Source of the DNA: Desulfobacterales bacterium | GTDB taxonomy: Bacteria > Desulfobacterota > Desulfobacteria > Desulfobacterales > C00003106 | NCBI GenBank assembly: GCA_030594505.1 | Contig: JAUVFC010000096.1 | Coordinates: forward strand, 1 to 6,791 | Direction of reading: 5' to 3' | DNA length: 6,791 nucleotides | Shown: in pieces, positions 1 to 5,367 of the stretch | Numbering within the stretch: position 1 is the stretch's first letter | Layout of the letters: each line of letters starts with the position of its first letter | Translations under genes and position numbers: made by a program | Notes under the pieces: model-generated | The model's input: only the letters and a program-made list of their open reading frames with translations | Database searches by the model: none | What the model was told of the DNA's origin: nothing

Positions 1-91
1 AAAAACATACCGATTTATTTACTTCAAGTAGTAATTATTTCCTTCTTTAATCCGCCCCTTTGGAGGTGAAAAACTATTCTTAGTTTCTTGA

Positions 92-961
92 TTACTGTTT
101 CAGCTTCGCGATCAGCCGCTCCAGATCTTCATTGTTGTGATATTTAATCTCGAGGGTGCCGCGTTTTCCGCTATGGTTGATAGAGACTTTTGTGCCGAGG
201 TGCCGTGTCAAGTCCTCCTCCAGAGCGTTAAAATAAATGTCATCCGATGTGGCGGATTTCTTCTTTTTGGATTTTTTTGGAAGCGCTTTGAGTTTCTTTG
301 CCAGATCTTCTGCTCCGCGGACGGAAAGCCTTTTAGATACGATATATTGCCATAGTTTTTTTTGGAGCGCTGAATTTTCAATGCCGGCGATTACCCTCGC
401 GTGTCCCATTGTGAGGGTCTCATTTAATACATCTGCGCGTATCGGTTCGGGAAGGTTCAGGAGTCGCAAAAAATTGGCTACGGTGGAGCGATCCTTTCCG
501 ATCCGTTTCCCCAATTCTTCCTGGGTCAGCCCGAACTCGTTGATCAGACGGCTGTAAGCTTCTGCTTCTTCTAAGGGATTCAGATCCTTTCTCTGGATAT
601 TTTCGATCAGAGCGAGTTCCAACATTTCACTGGAGGAAGCCTCTTTGATCAGCACCGGGACCTTTTTGAGTTTTGCCACCCTGGCGGCCCGCCAGCGGCG
701 TTCTCCCGCTATCAACTCGTAGCCGGTTTTCGCGGTACGTACGATAAGGGGTTGAATAACCCCCTTTTCTTTAATGGATGCTGCCAGTTCATTCAGGGAA
801 TCGTCAGGGAAAGATTGTCTCGGCTGCATAGGATTCGGGTATATTGAGTCTATATTACAGAGAAAAAAATCCTTTTCCCGTGTAAGGGTGTCCAGATTCG
901 GTATCAGCGTGTCAATACCCCGTCCGAGGGCCCTCTTTTTTGTTTTCTCTTTTTCAGGCAT
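92..961 (-). CDS. parB: ParB/Spo0J chromosome-partitioning protein, CTP-dependent parS-binding clamp
   Basis: ParB loads at centromere-like parS sites, spreads as a CTP-gated sliding clamp, and is moved by the ParA ATPase so that replication origins segregate. The 289-residue product is full length for chromosomal ParB. Its N-terminus carries the GRGIDTLIP motif (residues 13-21) typical of the ParA-stimulating tail. The ParB/Srx domain follows, with NPMQPR (43-48), GVIQPLIV (67-74) and the CTP-binding motif GERRWRA (86-92). ENIQR (120-124) and a helix-turn-helix at about 144-171 (GLTQEELGKRIGKDRSTV) come next. A lysine-rich linker (229-236) leads to a C-terminal dimerisation domain (about 241-289). 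The ATG lies inside the end of parA (8-bp overlap) and is preceded by a perfect GGAGGT (966-971, minus strand) 4 nt away, which suggests translational coupling. The identification is firm. Confidence 0.97.
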   Translation of the reverse strand: MPEKEKTKKRALGRGIDTLIPNLDTLTREKDFFLCNIDSIYPNPMQPRQSFPDDSLNELAASIKEKGVIQPLIVRTAKTGYELIAGERRWRAARVAKLKKVPVLIKEASSSEMLELALIENIQRKDLNPLEEAEAYSRLINEFGLTQEELGKRIGKDRSTVANFLRLLNLPEPIRADVLNETLTMGHARVIAGIENSALQKKLWQYIVSKRLSVRGAEDLAKKLKALPKKSKKKKSATSDDIYFNALEEDLTRHLGTKVSINHSGKRGTLEIKYHNNEDLERLIAKLKQ

Positions 962-1730
962 TGCGACCTCCTTGCCGTTTTAGTAGTTCCCGAGCAAGGT
1001 TTAGATAGCTTCTGGCGCCGGATGAGGTGATATCGTACAAGATAATCGGCTTGCCAAAGCTGGGAGATTCACCCAGCCGGACATTTCTTGGGATGCGTGT
1101 GTCAAACACCAGACTGTTGAAATGTTTTAGCGCCTCTTCAGCAACTTGGCGGGAAAGGTTGTTTCGTTTATCAAACATGGTAAGGAGTATCCCTTCAATG
1201 GTCAACCTTGGGTTGAAAGATTGCCTTATCCGATGATACGTATTCAAAAACTGCCCAAGACCTTCCAGCGCATAATATTCGCACTGAAGCGGTATGATCA
1301 CGCTGTCTACGGCAGAAAGAACATTTACCGTGATCAAACCAAGAGCGGGCGGGCTGTCTATGAGTATGAAATCATAATCGTCGGCAATAGGCCGGAGAAA
1401 ATTTCTGAGATACTGTTCGCGTCCTTCAACCGAGATCAATTCTATCTCTGCGCCTGCAAGGTCTACGTGAGCGGGGAGAACTTTTAAGTATTCTATCTCG
1501 GTATCATGTATCAGGTTTTCAATCGGCGCTTCTCCGATCAACCCGTGGTAGATGTATTCTTTGATCTCTTCCTTGTTTACTCCGACACCGGAGGTTGCGT
1601 TTCCCTGGGAATCACAGTCTACCAGAAGAGTTTTTCGCTCTCCTATGGCAAGAGATGCGGCAAGATTTACCGCGGTGGTCGTTTTCCCCACCCCGCCCTT
1701 TTGGTTTGCTATCCCTATGAGTTTACCCAT
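954..1730 (-). CDS. parA: ParA/Soj family chromosome-partitioning ATPase
   Basis: ParA is a deviant Walker-type ATPase that binds DNA non-specifically as an ATP dimer. ParB stimulates its hydrolysis, which drives origin movement. From the chosen ATG the product is 258 residues, the normal length. Visible motifs are the deviant Walker A KGGVGKTT (11-18), Walker A' DCDSQGN (38-44), Walker B FILIDSPP (121-128), and the late conserved stretch RNVRLGESPSFGKP (205-218). The reading frame extends 12 codons upstream to a TTG (1766), but those residues are hydrophobic and unlike the family, whose members begin just before the G-K-x-I-x-x-x-N-Q-K-G-G block. No clear Shine-Dalgarno precedes the chosen ATG. 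The gene overlaps parB by 8 bp and is divergent from holA. There is no sign of plasmid-type ParA features such as an N-terminal HTH. Confidence 0.97.
   Translation of the reverse strand: MGKLIGIANQKGGVGKTTTAVNLAASLAIGERKTLLVDCDSQGNATSGVGVNKEEIKEYIYHGLIGEAPIENLIHDTEIEYLKVLPAHVDLAGAEIELISVEGREQYLRNFLRPIADDYDFILIDSPPALGLITVNVLSAVDSVIIPLQCEYYALEGLGQFLNTYHRIRQSFNPRLTIEGILLTMFDKRNNLSRQVAEEALKHFNSLVFDTRIPRNVRLGESPSFGKPIILYDITSSGARSYLNLARELLKRQGGRNA
966..971 (-). promoter_or_regulatory. parB ribosome binding site inside parA
   Basis: A perfect GGAGGT on the minus strand sits 4 nt upstream of the parB ATG and within the last codons of parA. It fixes the parB start and lets parB initiate efficiently while parA is still being translated. 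Confidence 0.8.
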
Positions 1731-1804
1731 GAAAAATATTCGTAACACAAAAATAATCTTTTGCAAAGATGAAATTCCTGTTTGGGCGAAGCCCTATGAT
1801 GTTA

Positions 1805-1833
1805 TTGACTTGCAGCCACTTTTGTGGTCGAAT
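1805..1833 (+). promoter_or_regulatory. candidate sigma-70-type promoter for holA
   Basis: TTGACT (1805-1810) and TCGAAT (1828-1833) are separated by 17 bp in the 139-bp divergent parA-holA gap. The -35 matches the TTGACA consensus in 5 of 6 positions, the -10 in only 4 of 6. A small CCAC-TTTT-GTGG dyad (1816-1827) lies in the spacer. Position and spacing make it the best plus-strand candidate, but the -10 is weak. No convincing parAB promoter was found on the opposite strand. Confidence 0.3.
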
Positions 1834-1869
1834 GAACACTTCAATTTTACCACGTGAGTGTGAGTGACG

Positions 1870-3273
1870 ATGGCAGTGATTAATCATAAAGACCTGGAAG
1901 GACTCCTTGCGACCATCAAGAAGGGGAATGTTTCACCGGTCTATCTCCTTTATGGTGACGAGTTTTTATATAAATCGGCGTTTAAGGCGATCATAGATTG
2001 CCTGATTCCCAAAAGCGATCGGGTGTTAAACTACGAGGTTATCGACGGGCGTACGGAGAATATCCACGATACGGTTGAACGACTCAACACCTTTCCGATG
2101 ATTCCGACTCGAAAGGTTATAGCTGTCCGGGAATCAAAGATATTTGTATCAAAAAGGGATGCCGAGGCAATCCTCGCAAAGTCCGGAGCAGCTATTGACG
2201 ACAAGGAGTACCGCAAAGCCGCTCTCTATTTTTTTGATGCTCTGGCACTGACAGGGTGGTCATTAAGTGACGTAAAAGACGGGGGCTGGCGCAATATCTC
2301 CGACACCGATTGGGAGAAGCATTTTGGATTCAAAAGAGATGTCGAGAAGTTAGACTGGCTCGATGATGTAATCAAATATGCGGTTGACCAAAGGATACCC
2401 CTACCGACTTATCAGGACGATCTTTCAATACTGGAAGAACTGCTACTAAAGGAGGGGCTTCCGGCGGACAACATCCTTGTTATCAACACCTCATTTGTGG
2501 ACAGACGGCGCACACTGTATAAGACTATTAAGGAGATCGGCACCGTGGTTGACTGTTCTGTCCCTTCGGGTACGCGAAGCGCGGACCGGAAAGCCCTATT
2601 CAGTCTTTTCAAAATGAAGATGGAGTCGATCTTAAAAGAGCATGGGAAATCCATGGATCATACCGGTCTTTCCGGACTGCTGGACAAGACAGGATATGAC
2701 CTGCGTCGTTTTGTCAGTGAGTTGGAGAAGGTGATTCATTACGTGGGGAGTCGAAAGAAAATAACGGTTTCAGACATTAATGAGGTAACAAAGCGTACTC
2801 GTGAAGACCCCCTCTATGAGTTGGGTAATTTGATAGGGGAAAGAGACGCCGAACAGTGCCTGGCAGTTCTGCTAAACCTTTTGGAGAATAACTTTCACCC
2901 TCTGCAGGTGCACGCGGCAGTTGTCAGCCAGATGCGAAAGCTTATTCTGGCCAAGGATTTCATGCAACGCGATCACGGCCGTGGGTGGAAATCCGGCTTG
3001 AGTTACGCGGCCTTTCAAAGCATCATTTTACCCGAGATCAAAAAGAGCGTTGCGGATGGATTTATGTCAACGGCCCACCCTTTTGTCCTGTACAAAACCT
3101 TGCTTCAGGCAGAAAACTTTAAACTTGAGGAACTGCTCCGGGCCATGTCTCTTCTCCTTGATGCGGAGGGGCGTCTCAAATTGTCTTATCAATCACCCGG
3201 GATAGTCATGGAACAACTGATACTGGGGATTTGCGGGGGCGGGAAAGATGGGAAGCTGGTTTATAATTTGTAA
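1870..3273 (+). CDS. holA: DNA polymerase III subunit delta (clamp loader), with large N-terminal-domain insertion
   Basis: Delta is the subunit of the clamp-loader complex that opens the beta sliding clamp. Recognisable family blocks are PVYLLYGDEFLYKSA (23-37), the N-terminal domain segment ending RKVIAVRESKIF (81-92), NILVINTSFVDRRRTLYK (201-218), the helical middle domain with LLDKTGYDLRRFVSELEK (260-277), and the C-terminal collar domain from DPLYELGNLIGERD (303-316) through HPLQVHAAVVSQMRKL (333-348). As is normal for delta, there is no intact Walker A. The protein is 467 residues, while usual delta subunits are about 330-350. Most of the excess is a segment at about residues 95-188 that interrupts the N-terminal domain and matches no motif I recognise. 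I chose the ATG at 1870; an in-frame GTG at 1864 would add two residues, and both have only weak GAG-type ribosome binding sites. The gene stands alone between parA (divergent) and a convergent tRNA gene. Confidence 0.9.
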   Translation: MAVINHKDLEGLLATIKKGNVSPVYLLYGDEFLYKSAFKAIIDCLIPKSDRVLNYEVIDGRTENIHDTVERLNTFPMIPTRKVIAVRESKIFVSKRDAEAILAKSGAAIDDKEYRKAALYFFDALALTGWSLSDVKDGGWRNISDTDWEKHFGFKRDVEKLDWLDDVIKYAVDQRIPLPTYQDDLSILEELLLKEGLPADNILVINTSFVDRRRTLYKTIKEIGTVVDCSVPSGTRSADRKALFSLFKMKMESILKEHGKSMDHTGLSGLLDKTGYDLRRFVSELEKVIHYVGSRKKITVSDINEVTKRTREDPLYELGNLIGERDAEQCLAVLLNLLENNFHPLQVHAAVVSQMRKLILAKDFMQRDHGRGWKSGLSYAAFQSIILPEIKKSVADGFMSTAHPFVLYKTLLQAENFKLEELLRAMSLLLDAEGRLKLSYQSPGIVMEQLILGICGGGKDGKLVYNL

Positions 3274-3323
3274 TTGCTTCCCAAAAGGCTCAAATGTTCA
3301 AGTTGCTTTTGCTAAATTACTAA

Positions 3324-3399
3324 TGGAGGGCGATGCGGGAGTCGAACCCGCGACACCAAGCTCCGGAGGCTTGTGCTCTATCCTCTGAGCTAATCGCCC
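3324..3399 (-). tRNA. tRNA-Arg (anticodon CCG)
   Basis: A complete 76-nt cloverleaf reads on the minus strand. The 7-bp acceptor GGGCGAT/ATCGCCC pairs perfectly. The D arm is GCTC/GAGC with an 8-nt loop containing GGA. The anticodon stem CAAGC/GCTTG encloses the loop CTCCGGA, giving anticodon CCG (plus-strand 3364-3366) for CGG codons. The variable region is GTGTC, and the T arm GCGGG/CCCGC encloses TTCGACT. The 3' CCA is encoded (3324-3326). Known arginine identity elements A20 and C35 are present. The discriminator base is U73, whereas characterised arginine tRNAs usually carry A or G there; an A lies just before position 1 (3400). The gene converges on holA and is divergent from the rpsB operon. 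Confidence 0.96.
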
Positions 3400-3432
3400 T
3401 CATTGTGAGAGAGACGAACTAACGTCCCGCCT

Positions 3433-3460
3433 AAGATATCATTTTGTGTATTATTGTCAA
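3433..3460 (-). promoter_or_regulatory. tRNA-Arg promoter (sigma-70 type, G-rich discriminator)
   Basis: On the minus strand a perfect -35 TTGACA (3455-3460) is followed after 16 bp by TATCTT (3433-3438), which matches TATAAT in 4 of 6 positions. Transcription would start near 3425, giving a leader of about 25 nt before the mature tRNA 5' end at 3399. Just after the -10 the strand reads AGGCGGG. GC-rich discriminators like this are typical of stable-RNA promoters under stringent (ppGpp) control, so growth-rate regulation is a reasonable inference. Confidence 0.65.
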
Positions 3461-3495
3461 GGTCGTTTGTCCGTGGTCCAACACCACAATTTTTG

Positions 3496-3524
3496 TTGCA
3501 AATTTCAACCTGGTGTGATACAAA
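3496..3524 (+). promoter_or_regulatory. candidate promoter for the rpsB-tsf-pyrH-frr-uppS operon
   Basis: TTGCAA (3496-3501) and TACAAA (3519-3524) are spaced by 17 bp. The -10 is preceded by TG one base upstream (3516-3517), an extended -10 arrangement. Each hexamer matches the consensus in 4 of 6 positions. The surrounding DNA is AT-rich and contains two dyads: ACACCA/TGGTGT (3481-3486, 3511-3516), and a near-palindrome centred on AAATTT (3495-3509) that overlaps the -35. If used, it gives an mRNA leader of about 275 nt before rpsB. It lies back-to-back with the tRNA-Arg promoter, the two -35 boxes being 35 bp apart. Confidence 0.4.
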
Positions 3525-3590
3525 AATTCGTTTTGAAGATTTTTACCAAATTTCACACGTCCTTGGACCTGTTTCTTGGTGCCTTTTGCC

Positions 3591-3624
3591 GGGTGGCAGG
3601 GGTTGGAGATAGGGGTGATAGGGG
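3591..3624 (+). other. G-run tract with quadruplex potential upstream of rpsB
   Basis: Four runs of three or four G lie close together on the plus (coding) strand: 3591-3593, 3599-3602, 3612-3615 and 3621-3624. The loops are 5, 9 and 5 nt. The last two runs are part of a short tandem repeat GATAGGGG. The tract lies between the candidate promoter and the structured element, so it would be in the mRNA leader. Folding is possible but the central loop is longer than in a strict quadruplex motif. Confidence 0.35.
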
Positions 3625-3641
3625 CGGAGGATAAAAACTAC

Positions 3642-3784
3642 GTGTCCCTCCAGAAATGGTAGATTTTGTCCTGAGACAAGGCCGCACAAAGGTTTCTACC
3701 GCAGGCGTAGCAGCGCTACGTCGAGGATAGAAACCTGCGGAGAACGCAGTATCGGGGCAAAAGATGCCGTTTCTGGACGGACAC
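3642..3784 (+). promoter_or_regulatory. Structured 143-nt element immediately upstream of rpsB (candidate S2-operon mRNA leader)
   Basis: An outer stem pairs GTGTCCCTCCAGAAATGG (3642-3659) with CCGTTTCTGGACGGACAC (3767-3784): 16 Watson-Crick pairs, one G-U and a single C-C mismatch. Inside it are three hairpins: TTGTC/GACAA with loop CTGA (3666-3679); AGGTTTCTA/TAGAAACCT (3690-3698, 3728-3736) enclosing a second stem CGTAGC/GCTACG (3706-3720); and CTGCG/CGCAG with loop GAGAA (3735-3749). The last overlaps the 3' arm of the middle hairpin by two bases, so the two compete at that edge. The element ends 6 nt before the rpsB Shine-Dalgarno. rpsB-tsf mRNA is known to be autoregulated by S2 through its leader in enterobacteria; no resemblance to those leaders is claimed. 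The alternative is a palindromic mobile element (MITE-like) with 18-bp terminal repeats, but I see no target duplication. Confidence 0.55.
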
Positions 3785-3790
3785 AAATCA

Positions 3791-3797
3791 GGGAGGG
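3791..3797 (+). promoter_or_regulatory. rpsB ribosome binding site
   Basis: GGGAGGG lies 8 nt upstream of the ATG at 3806 and decides that start over an upstream in-frame ATG at 3764. Bases 3792-3798 (GGAGGGA) are exactly complementary to TCCCTCC at 3645-3651 in the 5' arm of the upstream stem, so the site could be sequestered in an alternative fold. Confidence 0.75.
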
Positions 3798-3805
3798 AGA
3801 AAAGT

Positions 3806-4675
3806 ATGGCTCACATTACTATGAAACAGTTGCTTGAAGCGGGGGTTCACTTCGGGCATCAGACTCGTCGCTGGAATCCCAAGATGAAAAAGTATATTTT
3901 TGGCGCCCGCAACGGCATCTATATTGTTGATCTGCAGAAGACGGTTCGTATGTTTGACGTAGCCTATAATATGATCATCAATACTGTTGCCGAGGGGAAG
4001 TCTGTTCTCTTTGTGGGGACCAAAAAGCAGGCCCGCGATTCGATCTATGAAGAGGCAAATCGCTGTGAGATGTTCTATGTTCATAACCGTTGGTTGGGCG
4101 GTATGCTGACCAACTTTCAAACTATCAAAAAAGGGATTGACCGGCTAAATGAACTAACCACAATGAGGGCGGACGGATCAATTAACCGCTTTCCAAAAAA
4201 AGAGATCCTGAAGCTGGAAAAGGAGCGGGAGAAGCTTGACAGGAACCTGGGCGGGATTAGCACTATGACAAAACTCCCGGGGGCGATTTTTATTGTGGAT
4301 ACCAACAAGGAAACTATCGCGGTGAGCGAGGCTCGCCGTCTAAACATCCCTACTGTGGCGGTTGTAGATACCAATTGTGATCCTGAGGAGATAGATTATG
4401 TTGTCCCCGGAAATGACGATGCCATCCGGGCGATAAGGCTTATTTCCTCACGGATAGCAGACGCCTGTATCGAGGGGCGGAAGCGTTTTGAAGAACGTAT
4501 TCAAGCAGAGTCCGACAAGGGGAAACCCGTTGCAGAGGAGATTGAGACGCCGGAAGGGGCTGCGCCTCAGACAGCAGGCGAAGTGCCGGTTGCCTCTGAT
4601 GGGTCTGAGGGGCCGATTGTAGAGATTAAAAAGGAGGCTAAAGAGCCCGAAAGTGCCGGGGCCAAAGCCGAATAG
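3806..4675 (+). CDS. rpsB: 30S ribosomal protein S2
   Basis: S2 is a late-assembling 30S subunit protein that, with S1, supports mRNA binding. Family blocks are clear: the N-terminus MKQLLEAGVHFGHQTRRWNPKM (6-27), IFGARNGIYIVDLQKT (31-46), VLFVGTKKQA (67-76), RWLGGMLTNF (95-104), and the late block VVDTNCDPEEIDYVVPGNDDA (186-206). The S2 fold ends near residue 228. A tail of about 60 residues follows, rich in Glu, Ala, Pro and Gly and lacking recognisable structure, which brings the protein to 289 residues against about 240-260 in many bacteria. The ATG at 3806 follows GGGAGGG; an ATG 14 codons upstream lies in the folded leader and adds residues foreign to the family. It is the first gene of the operon. 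Confidence 0.98.
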   Translation: MAHITMKQLLEAGVHFGHQTRRWNPKMKKYIFGARNGIYIVDLQKTVRMFDVAYNMIINTVAEGKSVLFVGTKKQARDSIYEEANRCEMFYVHNRWLGGMLTNFQTIKKGIDRLNELTTMRADGSINRFPKKEILKLEKEREKLDRNLGGISTMTKLPGAIFIVDTNKETIAVSEARRLNIPTVAVVDTNCDPEEIDYVVPGNDDAIRAIRLISSRIADACIEGRKRFEERIQAESDKGKPVAEEIETPEGAAPQTAGEVPVASDGSEGPIVEIKKEAKEPESAGAKAE

Positions 4676-4694
4676 AAGAACGAAGTGGTACTTA

Positions 4695-4730
4695 GAGACC
4701 TTTGCATAACGCGAGTTATGCAAAGGTCTC
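4695..4730 (+). repeat. Perfect 16-bp inverted repeat (hairpin) between rpsB and tsf
   Basis: GAGACCTTTGCATAAC (4695-4710) is followed by the 4-nt loop GCGA and the exact complement GTTATGCAAAGGTCTC (4715-4730). The RNA would form a very stable 16-bp hairpin in the 94-nt gap. No U tract follows (the next bases are ACTTTAAGG), so it is not a canonical intrinsic terminator. It could attenuate transcription, act as a processing or stability element, or be a palindrome derived from insertion-sequence ends. ACTT occurs at 4690-4693 and again directly after the repeat at 4731-4734, which would fit a target duplication if one extra base (A, 4694) belongs to the element. Confidence 0.85.
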
Positions 4731-4769
4731 ACTTTAAGGAAGCGATCAAAACAGAGAGGTAAGATAACA

Positions 4770-5363
4770 GTGGAAGTGACTGCGGCAATGGTAAAAGAAC
4801 TCCGGAACCAGACCGGTGTCGGCATAATGGACTGTAAAGATGCATTGAAAGAGACCCGGGGAGATATGGAAAAGGCAGTTGAATTTCTTCGCAAAAAGGG
4901 TCTTGCAAAGGCACAGAAACGGGCAGGGCGCGCCACATCCCAGGGTGTTGTCCAGTCGTACATACACGCCGGGGAACAGATCGGCGTTCTTGTAGAGGTT
5001 GACTGTGAGACCGATTTTGTTGCCAAGACAGATGATTTTAGGTCATTCACCAGAAATCTGGCTATGCACATAGCTGCCACCGATCCAATAGGGATCAGAC
5101 CGGAAGATATCCCGGATGAAGTCAAAGAACGCGAAATAGAAATCTATCGCGCCCAGGCCCGGGAAATGGGAAAACCTGACAAAGTGGTTGATAAAATAGC
5201 CGAAGGCAAGCTGAAGAAATTTTTAGAAGAGTCGTGTCTTTTGAATCAAAAATATGTAAAAGATCCGGACATTACTATTCAGGATCTTTTGAATGAATTG
5301 GTAGCCAAGACCGGCGAAAGTATTACTATAAGGCGTTACGCACGCTACCAGATAGGGACATAG
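4770..5363 (+). CDS. tsf: Elongation factor Ts (short form)
   Basis: EF-Ts is the guanine-nucleotide exchange factor that regenerates EF-Tu-GTP. The N-terminal UBA-like domain holds the signature LRNQTGVGIMDCKDAL (11-26) and GDMEKAVEFLRKKGLAKA (31-48). The second signature, EVDCETDFVAK (76-86), contains the TDFVA residues that contact EF-Tu and displace the magnesium site. The C-terminal module CLLNQKYVKDPDITI (156-170) is intact. At 197 residues it is the short form, close to the Thermus protein and about 85 residues shorter than the E. coli one, so most of the second core subdomain is absent. The start is GTG, preceded by GAGGT (4756-4760) 9 nt away; the next in-frame ATG would delete conserved residues. 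pyrH begins 4 nt after its stop. Confidence 0.97.
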   Translation: MEVTAAMVKELRNQTGVGIMDCKDALKETRGDMEKAVEFLRKKGLAKAQKRAGRATSQGVVQSYIHAGEQIGVLVEVDCETDFVAKTDDFRSFTRNLAMHIAATDPIGIRPEDIPDEVKEREIEIYRAQAREMGKPDKVVDKIAEGKLKKFLEESCLLNQKYVKDPDITIQDLLNELVAKTGESITIRRYARYQIGT

Positions 5364-5367
5364 ACGT

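Noticed and set aside
1..91. Possible gene or terminator downstream of parB
   Set aside because: Only a small dyad (TACTT-C-AAGTA) and a purine-rich GAAGGA on the minus strand were seen; no hairpin with U tract and no coding frame can be supported in 91 bases.
1846..1861. CACGTG core resembling a parS site between parA and holA
   Set aside because: Only the central hexamer fits. The flanks match the parS consensus TGTTNCACGTGAAACA at about 3 of 10 positions, too few to call.
3446..3634. 62-residue open frame on the plus strand upstream of rpsB
   Set aside because: No ribosome binding site or family resemblance; it lies over the candidate promoter and G-run tract.
3553..3786. 77-residue open frame on the minus strand in the rpsB upstream region
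   Set aside because: It overlaps the inverted-repeat element and G-run tract; the composition (runs of Pro, Ser, Arg) reflects the G-rich DNA on the other strand, not a protein.
3764..3805. Upstream ATG giving a 14-residue longer S2
   Set aside because: The extra residues lie in the inverted-repeat element, have no family counterpart, and the strong ribosome binding site serves the ATG at 3806.
4695..4740. Intrinsic terminator between rpsB and tsf
   Set aside because: The hairpin is strong but is followed by ACTTTAAGG with no U tract, and the downstream genes belong to the same conserved operon. It is listed as a repeat/hairpin instead.
4448..5125. 225-residue open frame on the minus strand
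   Set aside because: It runs antisense through the end of rpsB, the palindrome and most of tsf, both firmly identified. The product is low-complexity and matches no family I know.
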